A program made the translations under genes and the position numbers. From contig NC_015437.1 of assembly GCF_000208405.1 (NCBI RefSeq), positions 2,101,501-2,165,500 on the forward strand: 64,000 nt of DNA, given 5' to 3'. Positions 34,578-42,727 of this stretch are shown piece after piece. The notes beneath the pieces are model-generated. The model was given only the letters and a program-made list of their open reading frames with translations. It did no database searches and was not told where the DNA came from. Each line of letters opens with the position of its first letter. Position 1 is the stretch's first letter. The stretch is from Selenomonas sputigena ATCC 35185. Its GTDB lineage: Bacteria > Bacillota > Negativicutes > Selenomonadales > Selenomonadaceae.

Positions 34578-35369
34578 TCAGGCGATGAACTTCTTCTTCT
34601 TCAGCATGCCCATAATCTTGTCCGTGACCTCTTCCGCTGTGCCCGTCCACGAAACCTGCTCCTTGTCGGATGTCGGCGGGAAGATGCGGCTGACCTGCGT
34701 CGGCGAGCCGTTCAAGCCGTAATGGTTCTTGTCCTTGTCGTCCATGTCCTGGAGCGTGAACATCGGGATTTCCTTCGTCTCCGTCGCCTTCTTCTTGAGG
34801 TACGACGGCAGGCGCGGCTGCACAATGTCCTTCTGCACCGTGATGAGGCACGGGAACTTCACCTTCAAATGTTCGATGTCCTGCGCCATCTCCATGTCGA
34901 CCAGGAGGCCGTCGCCCTCAACGCCATTGATCTTCTTGACGTTGCAGACACTCGGCAGGTCGAGCGCCTCGGAGACCTCAGGGCCTACCTGCGCCGTATC
35001 GCCGTCCGTCGTCTGCAGGCCGCAGATGATCAGGTCGAACTTGCCGAACTTCTTGATGCCCTGCGAAAGCGTGTAGCTCGTCGCGAGGACGTCTGCGCCG
35101 CCGAACGAACGGTCAGAGATGATCGCACCTTCGTCCGCGCCCATGGCGAACGCTTCATAAAGGACGGCCTTCGCCTGCGGCGGTCCCATCGTGATGACGC
35201 TCACACGTCCGCCGTACTGCTCCTTGAGACTGAGGCCGCACTCGAGAGCAAACAGGTCATACGGGTTCATCTTGGAATCAGCGCCGTCACGCTTCAAGAC
35301 GCCCGTCACCGGATCGACTTCAACCTTGTTCGAGCCCGGGACTTGTTTGATACATACGAGAATTTCCAC
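34578..35369 (-). CDS. etfB: Electron-transfer flavoprotein beta subunit
   Basis: 263-residue partner of EtfA. The N-terminus EILVCIKQVPGSNKVEVDP, the segment GRVSVITMGPPQAKAVLYEAFAMGADEGAIISD, and DLIICGLQTTDGDTAQVGPEVSEALD are classic EtfB; the last binds flavin or nucleotide. GTG start at 35369 behind GGAGGGG. First gene of the lactate locus. Together with EtfA and LctD it would route lactate electrons to NAD+ with ferredoxin as co-donor. Confidence 0.93.
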   Translation of the reverse strand: MEILVCIKQVPGSNKVEVDPVTGVLKRDGADSKMNPYDLFALECGLSLKEQYGGRVSVITMGPPQAKAVLYEAFAMGADEGAIISDRSFGGADVLATSYTLSQGIKKFGKFDLIICGLQTTDGDTAQVGPEVSEALDLPSVCNVKKINGVEGDGLLVDMEMAQDIEHLKVKFPCLITVQKDIVQPRLPSYLKKKATETKEIPMFTLQDMDDKDKNHYGLNGSPTQVSRIFPPTSDKEQVSWTGTAEEVTDKIMGMLKKKKFIA

Positions 35370-35683
35370 AATTACCCCTCCGTTTATGATGATATCGCTT
35401 AAAGCCCTACCTCGTTTATGATACTATAAACCCGCGCAATAGGCAATAAGATTTTTCTGGTTTTTTTCGGAAAAATTCTGCTTTTCACGCGTTTCCTCTT
35501 GCCCATGGCGCAAAAAAATAGGGCTTTCCCGCCTTGCGCCTATTGTATTCGCTATGCGCGACGAAAATCCTTCTTCGGAAAATAATTTCTTTTTATCGAG
35601 ATATAAATTTAATATAACTGTGTCCTCGCATGAAAAGCGGGGCTGCTGTACGGCAATTTCCGCACAGCAGCCCCGCCTGTCCT
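35370..35683. other. Intergenic region upstream of etfB
   Basis: 314 bases. A direct repeat, ATCATAAACG, occurs twice within 35 bases just before etfB and may be a regulator site. A-rich DNA fills 35450-35630. The terminator of the AsmA-like gene sits at its right end. The 88-codon open frame here has no ribosome site and no recognisable product. Confidence 0.5.
35637..35676 (-). terminator. Terminator of the ptsI-AsmA-like transcript
   Basis: Perfect 13-base stem GCGGGGCTGCTGT / ACAGCAGCCCCGC with further inner pairing (CGG/CCG) and TTTT following on the minus strand, eight bases after the stop at 35684. Confidence 0.9.
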
Positions 35684-37153
35684 CTACCACTTTTCCTTCC
35701 AGCCAAACGAGGCGCGTTTGCCTTCGGCGTCGTAGATCTCGATCGGCGAGAGCGTCACCTTGCCGTCCTTCTTGCGGAACATCTCGGCGCGTGCACGGTA
35801 GCCGTCGCCGAGATCGATCTCAAGGTTGCCGAGCCGAAGGTCGTGCCACGCACTGTCGAAAGTACCCGAAAGGCTCGCAAACGGTACGACCCAGCGATAC
35901 GTCCCCGCGCCCGAGCGAAAGCTCCCGCTGTACTTGGTACGCCGCGAGTTTCCCGACGAGTGGATCGTGAGGTCAAGCTCCACCTTGCAGTCGAGCCAAG
36001 CGCTCGGGAATCCTTCCGACGCTTCCAATCCCTCGCCTTTCCCGTAAAGATTCCAATAACGCGTGTCGAGGTCGTAGTCGCCGTAGGCGTACAGCTTGCC
36101 GCCGAAGACGTCCGCCGTGACGTCGGTGAAGTCGAGCCGCGCGTCGTGCCAGCGCACCGTTCCCTCAACGTTTCTGAACTCAATGCCCGGGATACGGAGC
36201 TTCTTCATGCGCACGAAGCCTTTGCCCTCCATCGCTTCCAAAGGCCCGGTGAAACGCACGGAGAGCGTCATCTTGTCGCGAATGTCCATGCCGAATCCCA
36301 ACGAGCTCGGATCGACCTCGCTGACGAGCACGGAAAGGTCGGCGACAGGGTGATCCGCCTCGCGCATATCGACCGCGCCATTGAGCGTCATTCCGATTCC
36401 CTTCATCGTGCCGCCGAGTCCCACGACCGATCCCTTGACGGCGACTTCCTCTGACGTGTTGATGTCCGCATGTACTTCCATGCCCTGCAGCAGGTAATGG
36501 CGGCGGCGATAGAAAAGCTCACCGCGGCAGTTCGTGAGATCGAGCTTCAGGCGCAGCTTCTTTCCCTCGCGGTTGAAGTTTTTCAGGCGCTCCTTCATCG
36601 CCGCCTTCCTCTTGGCTCGCACTTCCTCGCCGAGCGCCTTGAGCTCCGCCTCCGTCATGTCTTCGCGCCTCGCTCTGCGTTCTTCAGCGCGTTCCTTTTC
36701 CTCGCGCTCCTTCTCCTTGAGTCTTGCCTCCTCCAACGCGTCAAGTTCCGGCGAATGGCGCAGGAAATCGAACTGCATGTCGTCGTCCAAAGCCATCGAG
36801 AGCACGGCTCCGTCCAAGGTCAGCTCCTGAATCGTCGTCGACTTCAAATTGCCCGTGAGGACATCGTAGGGACGCGCACGAAAACTGCCGCGCGGCACGA
36901 AAAGGATCGTATTGCCCTCCGAATCCTTCCAGTCGAGATTTTCAAAGCGCACCTCTCCGAAGACGTTCGCATGCAGCTTCTCTACCGTCACCGTGCCGCG
37001 CAGCATCGTCTGCTCGGCCATCGCATGGTTGAAGATCAGCGCGGCGCTGCGGCTCAACACGAAAAGGTCGGCAAAAACGAGAATCGCGGCGAGAAACATC
37101 GCCGCGATCAGACCTCGAATTATCTTTTTCCTGCTTGCTGTAAAGCGCAGCAT
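35684..37153 (-). CDS. AsmA/TamB-like inner-membrane-anchored protein
   Basis: 489 residues. An N-terminal membrane anchor (IIRGLIAAMFLAAILVFADLFVLS) is followed by a periplasmic part rich in beta strands with short repeats (FENLDWKDSEGNTILFVPRGSFRARPYDVL, VEGTVRWHDARLDFTDVTADVFGG) typical of AsmA/TamB bridge proteins. Residues about 140-195 are a highly charged coiled coil (EEARLKEKEREEKERAEERRARRED). Such proteins are believed to move phospholipids to the outer membrane, consistent with a diderm host. It overlaps the ptsI stop by one base (TGATG). The function is a family inference. Confidence 0.75.
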   Translation of the reverse strand: MLRFTASRKKIIRGLIAAMFLAAILVFADLFVLSRSAALIFNHAMAEQTMLRGTVTVEKLHANVFGEVRFENLDWKDSEGNTILFVPRGSFRARPYDVLTGNLKSTTIQELTLDGAVLSMALDDDMQFDFLRHSPELDALEEARLKEKEREEKERAEERRARREDMTEAELKALGEEVRAKRKAAMKERLKNFNREGKKLRLKLDLTNCRGELFYRRRHYLLQGMEVHADINTSEEVAVKGSVVGLGGTMKGIGMTLNGAVDMREADHPVADLSVLVSEVDPSSLGFGMDIRDKMTLSVRFTGPLEAMEGKGFVRMKKLRIPGIEFRNVEGTVRWHDARLDFTDVTADVFGGKLYAYGDYDLDTRYWNLYGKGEGLEASEGFPSAWLDCKVELDLTIHSSGNSRRTKYSGSFRSGAGTYRWVVPFASLSGTFDSAWHDLRLGNLEIDLGDGYRARAEMFRKKDGKVTLSPIEIYDAEGKRASFGWKEKW

Positions 37154-38862
37154 CAGGCGAGAACCTTCTGCAGGTACGCCTTGATTTCTTCCCCGTCTTC
37201 CATCTTCATGACATCGGCGAGGATCTCCTTGGCCTGCACAGCGGAAACGGCGCGCAGCTTTTCCTTGACGCGCGGAATCGACGGTGCGCTCATACTGAGC
37301 TCGGTCAGCCCCATCGCCATCAAGAGGACGGCAGCGTAGGGATCGCTCGCCATCTCACCGCACATGCCGCACCATATCCCATTGTCCTTCGCAGCGCGCG
37401 CCGTGCGCTCGACGAGGCGCAGGACGGCGGGATTGAAATGATTATAGAGGTACGAGATGCTCGAATTGCCGCGGTCAACGGCGAGCGTGTACTGCACGAG
37501 ATCGTTCGTGCCGATGCTGAAGAAGTCGACGTACTTGGCAAGTTCGGGCGTCATGATGGCAGCCGCCGGCGTCTCGACCATGATGCCGACCTGCACGTTC
37601 TCGGAGAACGCCTTGCCCTCGTGCGAAAGCTCCAGCTTCGCCTCGTCGACGAACTCCAGAACCTTCTTGAACTCCGCAACGTTGATGACCATCGGCGCCA
37701 TGATCGCCGCCTTGCCGTAGACGCCGGCTCTGAGGATCGCCTTGAGCTGCGGCAGGAAGAGATCCCTTCTCTGCAGGCTGATGCGCAGAGCACGGTAGCC
37801 GAGAAACGGATTGTCCTCGGGAGGAATATTGAGGTACGGCAGCGGCTTGTCGCCGCCGATGTCCATCGTGCGGATCACGCAGATCTTGCCGCCGCACTTC
37901 TCGACGGCTTCCTTGTACGCCTTGAACTGATCGTCCTCCGTCGGGATGTCCTGCCTGCCCATGAAAACGAATTCCGAGCGGAACAGTCCGACGCCCTCAG
38001 CGCCATAAGTGAGCGCCGCGTCCACATCCATGTGGTTGCCGATGTTGGCGCAAAGCTCGACGCGCACGCCGTCCGTCGTGACAGCCGGCAGCGGCGCAAG
38101 CTCGGCGTAGTACGCCTTGCGCTCCTCCTGCTGCTTGATCTTCTCGCGATAGTCTGCGAGCGTCACCTCGTCGGGGCGCACGAGGATGTCGCCGCGCTCG
38201 CCGTCGATGACGACGCGTGCGCCATCGGGGATCTCGGCAAGCCGCTCGCCGATTCCGACGACCGTCGGAATCGCGCGCGCCTTGGCAATGATGACGGCAT
38301 GGCATGTCGTGCTTCCCTGTCCCAAGATCACGCCTGCGATCTTGTCCGTCGGGATGTTGGCAATGACGGACGGCTCGATCTCGTGCCCGCAGAGGATCAC
38401 GGGATCGTCGCCAATCTCCGGCTCCTTGACGCCGAGAATGTATTTGGCAATGCGCTTGCCGACGTCGCGGATGTCGGTGGCGCGCTCGCGGAAATACGGA
38501 TCGTCCATCTGCTCGAAAATTGCCGCCTGTTCCTTCGCCGTATCGAGCACTGCCAGAGGAGCGTTCGCGAGCGTTTCGATCTTCGTGTGCATCGTCTCTT
38601 CCATCATCGGATCCTGCGCGAGCATGCGGTGCGCTTCAAGAATAGCCGCCTGCTCCGCCATCCCCTTCGCCTGCAGCGTCTTGATGTTTTCCTGCAATAC
38701 GGCGACGACAGCCTTGATGGCATCCTTGATCTTCTGGTTCTCAATGTCCTTATTGCCGGGCGTATATCCTTTGAGGTAGCCGTCAATGTTCTGGCCTGCC
38801 ATCATGATCGTGCCGATCGCAATGCCGGCGATGACGCCCTTGCCGCGCAAACTTTCTGCCAT
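37153..38862 (-). CDS. ptsI: PTS enzyme I (phosphoenolpyruvate-protein phosphotransferase)
   Basis: 569 residues. The phosphorylated His lies in GQGSTTCHAVIIAKARAIPTVVG. The PEP-binding barrel contains LFRSEFVFMGRQDIPTEDDQF, GVYGKAAIMAPMVINVAEFKK and the catalytic Cys motif WCGMCGEMASDP. ATG 38862 follows GGGGGAG by six bases; an in-frame ATG five codons earlier has no ribosome site. Transcribed after ptsH across a hairpin at 38923-38963. No PTS permease is in the window, so EI and HPr may also serve regulation. Confidence 0.94.
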   Translation of the reverse strand: MAESLRGKGVIAGIAIGTIMMAGQNIDGYLKGYTPGNKDIENQKIKDAIKAVVAVLQENIKTLQAKGMAEQAAILEAHRMLAQDPMMEETMHTKIETLANAPLAVLDTAKEQAAIFEQMDDPYFRERATDIRDVGKRIAKYILGVKEPEIGDDPVILCGHEIEPSVIANIPTDKIAGVILGQGSTTCHAVIIAKARAIPTVVGIGERLAEIPDGARVVIDGERGDILVRPDEVTLADYREKIKQQEERKAYYAELAPLPAVTTDGVRVELCANIGNHMDVDAALTYGAEGVGLFRSEFVFMGRQDIPTEDDQFKAYKEAVEKCGGKICVIRTMDIGGDKPLPYLNIPPEDNPFLGYRALRISLQRRDLFLPQLKAILRAGVYGKAAIMAPMVINVAEFKKVLEFVDEAKLELSHEGKAFSENVQVGIMVETPAAAIMTPELAKYVDFFSIGTNDLVQYTLAVDRGNSSISYLYNHFNPAVLRLVERTARAAKDNGIWCGMCGEMASDPYAAVLLMAMGLTELSMSAPSIPRVKEKLRAVSAVQAKEILADVMKMEDGEEIKAYLQKVLA

Positions 38863-38922
38863 ATGCTTCTCCCCCATTCATGGATCGTTCAGATGTCGCA
38901 CAACGATTTTGATGAGTCCTTA

Positions 38923-38963
38923 TAAAAAAGCTCCGGGGCATAAACGAACATCTCCCCGGAGCT
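38923..38963 (-). terminator. Hairpin terminator between ptsH and ptsI
   Basis: Perfect ten-base stem AGCTCCGGGG / CCCCGGAGCT with a 15-base loop, followed by six T residues on the minus strand. It would partly uncouple ptsI from ptsH. Confidence 0.8.
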
Positions 38964-38970
38964 TCCCTGA

Positions 38971-39237
38971 TTACTCCTCGCCGAACTTCGTTACAATAAG
39001 TTCCTTGAGAGCCGCCACAGCATCCGCCTCGTCGGGGCCGTCCGCCTCGATCGTGATTTCCGTTCCCTTGGCAAGTCCCAGGCTCATGAGCATGAGGATG
39101 CTCTTGGCATCCGCCGTCTTGCCCTTAGCCTTGACCTGCACCTTGGACTTGAATTTTGCAGCCGTCTGCACAAAAACGGAAGCCGGACGCGCATGGATTC
39201 CCGTCTTGTTCTCAATCGTCAATGTTGCCTCTGTCAT
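38971..39237 (-). CDS. ptsH: HPr phosphocarrier protein
   Basis: 88 residues. The phosphoacceptor His is in NKTGIHARPAS (His 15). The regulatory serine region AKSILMLMSLG corresponds to Ser 46, the HPr kinase target in Firmicutes. ATG 39237 has AAGGAG upstream. It precedes ptsI but with a strong terminator between them. Confidence 0.95.
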   Translation of the reverse strand: MTEATLTIENKTGIHARPASVFVQTAAKFKSKVQVKAKGKTADAKSILMLMSLGLAKGTEITIEADGPDEADAVAALKELIVTKFGEE

Positions 39238-39550
39238 CTGAATCTCTCCTTACCAAAAAAGAACAAAGCAAAACCTCATATCACCAAAACAGCGCAGCTT
39301 CCAACAAGATGCACTGTCCCGTGAATCTTATTCAATGTATAATATTCGCCGTCCGTCCGACATTCCCTTTTTGCAAAGAAAAATTTTATCAAAAGACTTT
39401 AACGAAGCAGTTTTTTCAAAAACTGCGGCAGGAATTCAAGGATACACGTCGAAATAGCTAATGTCAGGGGTTCTGCAAGCAGCCCCCAGCCCCTGCGGAC
39501 GCAAAGACGTCTGCAGGAAAACTTATCGAAACGAAGCGTGGTGATAGGTA
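39238..39550. other. Divergent intergenic region between ptsH and repeat-protein gene
   Basis: 313 bases. Contains the ptsH ribosome site, a TATAAT at about 39342, a perfect GCAGTTTTT/AAAAACTGC hairpin (39407-39426) and a near-perfect ten-base inverted repeat CCTGCGGACG / CGTCTGCAGG (39492-39517) shortly before the next gene. No small gene is supported. Confidence 0.45.
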
Positions 39551-41290
39551 TTGACGTTTTTCCTGCTTGCTGCTGCCATCATGGCGGCGAGTATCCTCTT
39601 TCTTCACCGAATCGCCATTTTCTTTGACTGTCCCATCAAGTACAAACCCTTGATTCTCTGTGCAGTCATGGCCTTCCTCGTGAACTTTGCGACGCTCAAC
39701 ATCTCATCCTTTCTGACGGCAACACATTATGCAATCATCCTCATCTTCGTACTTGCAGCATCCTTGGGCGTCACCTTTTACAACGCCCGCCTGCTGAAGA
39801 AGGAACGTCTTACAGCTTCTGCCGATATACGCGGCGAGCCTGAGGCGGAGGAAGCCGGCGAAACCGCTGCCGACGAGACAACAGCTGACGAAGTTGACGC
39901 AGTCGAAGAAACCGCCGACGAAGCTGCCAACGAAGACGAGGCGGCTGAGGCGACTGCTGAAGAAACTGTCGACGAGGTCGAGGCGGCTGAGGCAACTGCT
40001 GAAGAAGCTGCCGACGAAGTCGAGGCGGCTGAGGCGACTGCCGAAGAAGCTGCCGACGAAGTCGAGGCGGCTGAGGCAACTGCTGAAGAAACTGTCGACG
40101 AAGCCGATGAGGCTGAGGCGGCTGCTGAAGAAGCTGCCGACGAAGACGAGGCGGCTGAGGCAACTGCCGAAGAAGCTGCCGACGAAGTCGAGGCGGCTGA
40201 GGCAACTGCTGAAGAAGCTGCCGACGAAGTCGAGGCGGCTGAGGCAACTGCCGAAGAAGCTGCCGACGAAGTCGAGGCGGCTGAGGCAACTGCTGAAGAA
40301 GCTGCCGACGAAGTCGATGAGGCTGAGGCAACTGCCGAAGAAGCTGCCGACGAAGTCGAGGCGGCTGAGGCAACTGCCGAAGAAGCTGCCGACGAAGTCG
40401 AGGCGGCTGAGGCAACTGCTGAAGAAGCTGCCGACGAAGTCGAGGCGGCTGAGGCAACTGCCGAAGAAGCTGCCGACGAAGGCGAGGCGACTGAGGCGAC
40501 TGCTGAAGAAACTGTCGACGAGGTCGAGGCGGCTGAGGCAACCGCTGAAGAGGCTGCCGACGAAGCCGATGAGGCTGAGGCGACTGTCGAAGAAGCTGCC
40601 GACGAAGTCGAGGCGGCTGAGGCAACTGCCGAAGAAGCTGCCGACGAAGTCGAGGCGGCTGAGGCGACTGCTGAAGAAGCTGCCAGCGAAACCGAGGCAG
40701 ATGAGGCAACTGCCGAAGAAGCTGCCGACGAAGTCGATGCGGCTGAGACAACTGCTGAAGAAGCTGCGGACGAAGACGCGGCGGCTGAAGCAAATGCAGA
40801 AGAAGCCGTCGATGAGGAAGATCTTGACCTTGAACCTGCGGTACTGCCCAGCGAAGAAGAACGCCAGCGTGCCAAGGACGAGCTCAAGGAACTCACCGAA
40901 GCCGTCAGCCGCCTCCATTCGATGGACGATTACCTCGACTATGCAGACAAGGAGTCGCGGGAGCATCGCCCCCGTCGTGCCGTCTTCGCCTACAAGCAGG
41001 CACTCGGCCTCTACTGGAACGATGATTACGCACCATTCATCGCCATCAACCTTGGCAATACTTACAAGGAAATGGGCGATTATGAAGCTGCAAGCGAAAC
41101 CTATGAGGCAGCGCTCGCGCTTCCTGCAACGCAAAAAAGCGTTGCCATGCAGCAGGAATTCCACCGAAGCGTCGGCTACCTGCGCACCGTCCAACATATC
41201 TTGGCAAGCCACGGAATCGCCCATACGCCCTTTGCGCAAATACCGCCTGAAGTCTCTGCGGAGATCGAAAGCGCCGCTCAAGAGGCATGA
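39551..41290 (+). CDS. Membrane protein with 21 acidic 14-residue repeats and TPR-like C-terminus
   Basis: 579 residues. Three hydrophobic segments come first (about 2-20, 32-52, 58-77). A transition follows, then 21 tandem units of VEAAEATAEEAADE type (39935-40816, 882 bases, 42 per unit). The C-terminal 130 residues include two TPR-like helical pairs (RAVFAYKQALGLYWNDDYAPF and AINLGNTYKEMGDYEAASETYEAALAL). The repeats are strongly acidic and helical, two heptads per unit. The start is a TTG at 39551 with a weak ribosome site; ATG 39581 is possible but would cut the first helix. PRC-barrel gene follows. Function unknown; perhaps a spacer that holds the TPR domain away from the membrane. Confidence 0.75.
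   Translation: MTFFLLAAAIMAASILFLHRIAIFFDCPIKYKPLILCAVMAFLVNFATLNISSFLTATHYAIILIFVLAASLGVTFYNARLLKKERLTASADIRGEPEAEEAGETAADETTADEVDAVEETADEAANEDEAAEATAEETVDEVEAAEATAEEAADEVEAAEATAEEAADEVEAAEATAEETVDEADEAEAAAEEAADEDEAAEATAEEAADEVEAAEATAEEAADEVEAAEATAEEAADEVEAAEATAEEAADEVDEAEATAEEAADEVEAAEATAEEAADEVEAAEATAEEAADEVEAAEATAEEAADEGEATEATAEETVDEVEAAEATAEEAADEADEAEATVEEAADEVEAAEATAEEAADEVEAAEATAEEAASETEADEATAEEAADEVDAAETTAEEAADEDAAAEANAEEAVDEEDLDLEPAVLPSEEERQRAKDELKELTEAVSRLHSMDDYLDYADKESREHRPRRAVFAYKQALGLYWNDDYAPFIAINLGNTYKEMGDYEAASETYEAALALPATQKSVAMQQEFHRSVGYLRTVQHILASHGIAHTPFAQIPPEVSAEIESAAQEA
39935..40816 (+). repeat. 42-bp tandem coding repeat, 21 units
   Basis: Direct in-frame repeats, mostly encoding VEAAEATAEEAADE, with variants TVDE, ADEAEA and GEATEA interspersed. 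Variants recur in a block-like order, suggesting unequal recombination of several units at a time. The array keeps several other frames open, which produces long spurious frames on both strands. Confidence 0.92.
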
Positions 41291-41346
41291 GGCGACAACT
41301 CCGACATAGAGAAAGAAAAACCTATCACACACAGGGGGAAATATCT

Positions 41347-42279
41347 ATGAAGACAAGTGCAGAAATCTTAGGATTGCCCGTGATCAGCATCACCGAGGGC
41401 CGTGAGCTCGGCATGAGCAAGACCCTGCTCATCGACGCCAAGAACGGCGCCGTCGCCGCCATCACGATCGAGGACGACGACTGGTATCGCGGCGTCAAGC
41501 TCATTCCGTTTGAAAGCGTCATCGCCGTCGGCGCCGACGCCATCACGATCACGAACAGCGAGAACATCCTGACGCTTGAGGATGCCGTTGACTTCGAGAA
41601 CCTGCTCGACGAAAACGTGCGCATCATCGGCACGAAGGCGATCACAAAGGCAGGTACTATCCAAGGTTCTGTCAGCGAAATCTACATCGGTGACGACGGC
41701 AAGGTCGTGCAGTGTGAGATTTCCGACCCGCAGGGAAATTTCCTCGACAACATCTCCGCCGAGCAGATTTCCATCTTCGGCAAGCAGGTCACGGTCATCG
41801 ACAGCGGCAGCGTAGCAGCGACTGCAGCTCCTGCCATGCCCGCAGCCGAAACTCCTGCTGCTCCCGCCTTTGAAGCTGCCCCGACATTCGCCGAGCCGCC
41901 CGTCGCTGAGCCGGTCGCCGAGGCCGCTCCCGAGCCTGTGCCCGAGACGCCTGCAGTTCCTGACATGCCCGCGGCAGAGCCGGTGGAAGAGCCAGCGCCG
42001 GAATCCGTCGTTGAACCCGCTGCCGAGACGCCCGCCGAAGTCCCCGCACCAGAGCCGGCAGCTGCGCCTGAAGCCGCGGAAGACCCTGCGGAAAAGGCAG
42101 CCGCCAAGGCGACCGAGGACAGGCATCGCCGCTTCCTGCTCAACAAGAAGGCATCGCGCCGCATCACGACCGACACAGGCGTCGTCATCGTCGAAGCCGG
42201 CGGCGACATCACCGAAGAGGTTCTCCAGAAAGCGAAGCTCGCCAACAAAATCATCGAGCTTTCGATGAACGTGCAGTAA
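41347..42279 (+). CDS. PRC-barrel domain protein with Pro/Ala/Glu-rich linker
   Basis: 310 residues. Two PRC-barrel-like halves occupy residues 1 to about 160 (ILGLPVISITEGRELGMSKTLLIDAKNGAVAAITIEDDDWYRGVKLIPFESV, then TIQGSVSEIYIGDDGKVVQCEISDPQGNFLDNI). A disordered linker rich in Pro, Ala, Glu and Val covers about 165-265. A conserved C-terminal block (RRITTDTGVVIVEAGGDITEEVLQKAKLANKIIELSMNV) follows. ATG 41347 has GGGGGAA upstream. It follows the acidic-repeat protein by 56 bases and ends in a terminator, so the two form a unit. Both carry acidic low-complexity linkers, which suggests a joint scaffold role. Inference only. Confidence 0.82.
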   Translation: MKTSAEILGLPVISITEGRELGMSKTLLIDAKNGAVAAITIEDDDWYRGVKLIPFESVIAVGADAITITNSENILTLEDAVDFENLLDENVRIIGTKAITKAGTIQGSVSEIYIGDDGKVVQCEISDPQGNFLDNISAEQISIFGKQVTVIDSGSVAATAAPAMPAAETPAAPAFEAAPTFAEPPVAEPVAEAAPEPVPETPAVPDMPAAEPVEEPAPESVVEPAAETPAEVPAPEPAAAPEAAEDPAEKAAAKATEDRHRRFLLNKKASRRITTDTGVVIVEAGGDITEEVLQKAKLANKIIELSMNVQ

Positions 42280-42290
42280 GAAGGAAAAGA

Positions 42291-42333
42291 AAATCCCCCG
42301 CGACGGCAAAATGCCGCTTCGGGGGATTTCTTG
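42291..42333 (+). terminator. Terminator after the PRC-barrel gene
   Basis: Stem AAATCCCCCG / CGGGGGATTT with inner GGC/GCC pairing, followed by TTTCTTGTTT. Confidence 0.88.
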
Positions 42334-42338
42334 TTTAC

Positions 42339-42398
42339 CATGAAGCCCCAAGAGGTCAAGTCGTAGGCGCAGACCGATTGGTTAGGCTTCTGTAAGGC
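42339..42398. repeat. Single copy of the dispersed repeat
   Basis: ACCATGAAGCCCCAAGAGGTCAAG-type start through GGCTTCTGTAAGGCG, matching the units at 2590 and 62840, with point changes (TCGTAG in place of CCGAAG). It lies immediately after the PRC-barrel terminator, in plus orientation. Confidence 0.85.
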
Positions 42399-42401
42399 GT
42401 G

Positions 42402-42498
42402 AGGACATATGTACAGCGTGCCTCTCTGATGACACCATCGCAGGAAACGGACACAAAAGCAACTGTGCCGCTTCGCGTGACGGCTGAACATATGTCCT
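42402..42498. repeat. 97-bp element bounded by 16-bp inverted repeats
   Basis: Arms at 42402-42417 (AGGACATATGTACAGC) and 42483-42498 (its complement with one mismatch) enclose about 65 bases without coding potential. The arrangement resembles a tiny MITE-like element or a large stem-loop. It sits between the dispersed repeat and the truncated antitoxin. Confidence 0.5.
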
Positions 42499-42503
42499 GA
42501 AAG

Positions 42504-42532
42504 TTTACGCTGTAATGGCATCGTACTATAAT
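42504..42532 (+). promoter_or_regulatory. Promoter of the antitoxin remnant
   Basis: TTTACG (42504-42509) and TATAAT (42527-42532) with 17-base spacing. Confidence 0.6.
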
Positions 42533-42586
42533 TATGGAAGCACAAACAAATTCAGCGATTCCACAAAGAGCAAAGGAGATGATACT

Positions 42587-42727
42587 ATGGCAACCGTATC
42601 CGCACAAATCCGACTCGATCCCGAAGTCGAGGCGCGCTCCATGGCGCACCAGCAAAGACAGACGGGGCTGTCAACGGTGGGCGCAGTCCATTCACTCGCC
42701 GTTGACCGGCTCGGCTGGATTTGCTAA
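42587..42727 (+). pseudogene. Truncated RelB/DinJ-family antitoxin
   Basis: 46 codons with a good ribosome site (AAAGGAG). The first 15 residues, MATVSAQIRLDPEVE, are the standard N-terminus of RelB/DinJ antitoxins. After that the family sequence (normally 70-90 residues more) is replaced by unrelated residues ending in GWIC. The stop overlaps the convergent low-GC thioredoxin gene. No toxin gene follows. This appears to be the stump of a toxin-antitoxin system cut by arrival of the neighbouring island. The promoter is still intact. Confidence 0.65.

Noticed and set aside
35424-35690. 88-codon frame upstream of etfB
   Set aside because: No ribosome site, overlaps the terminator of the AsmA-like gene, and has no recognisable product.
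39935-40816. CRISPR array or satellite DNA
   Set aside because: Units are contiguous without unique spacers, and length is always a multiple of three within a coding frame.
39704-41332. 542-codon antisense frame and further long frames in the repeat region
   Set aside because: The 42-base unit lacks stops in several frames, so all frames stay open. Only the 39551 frame has non-repeat ends with membrane segments and a TPR-like domain.
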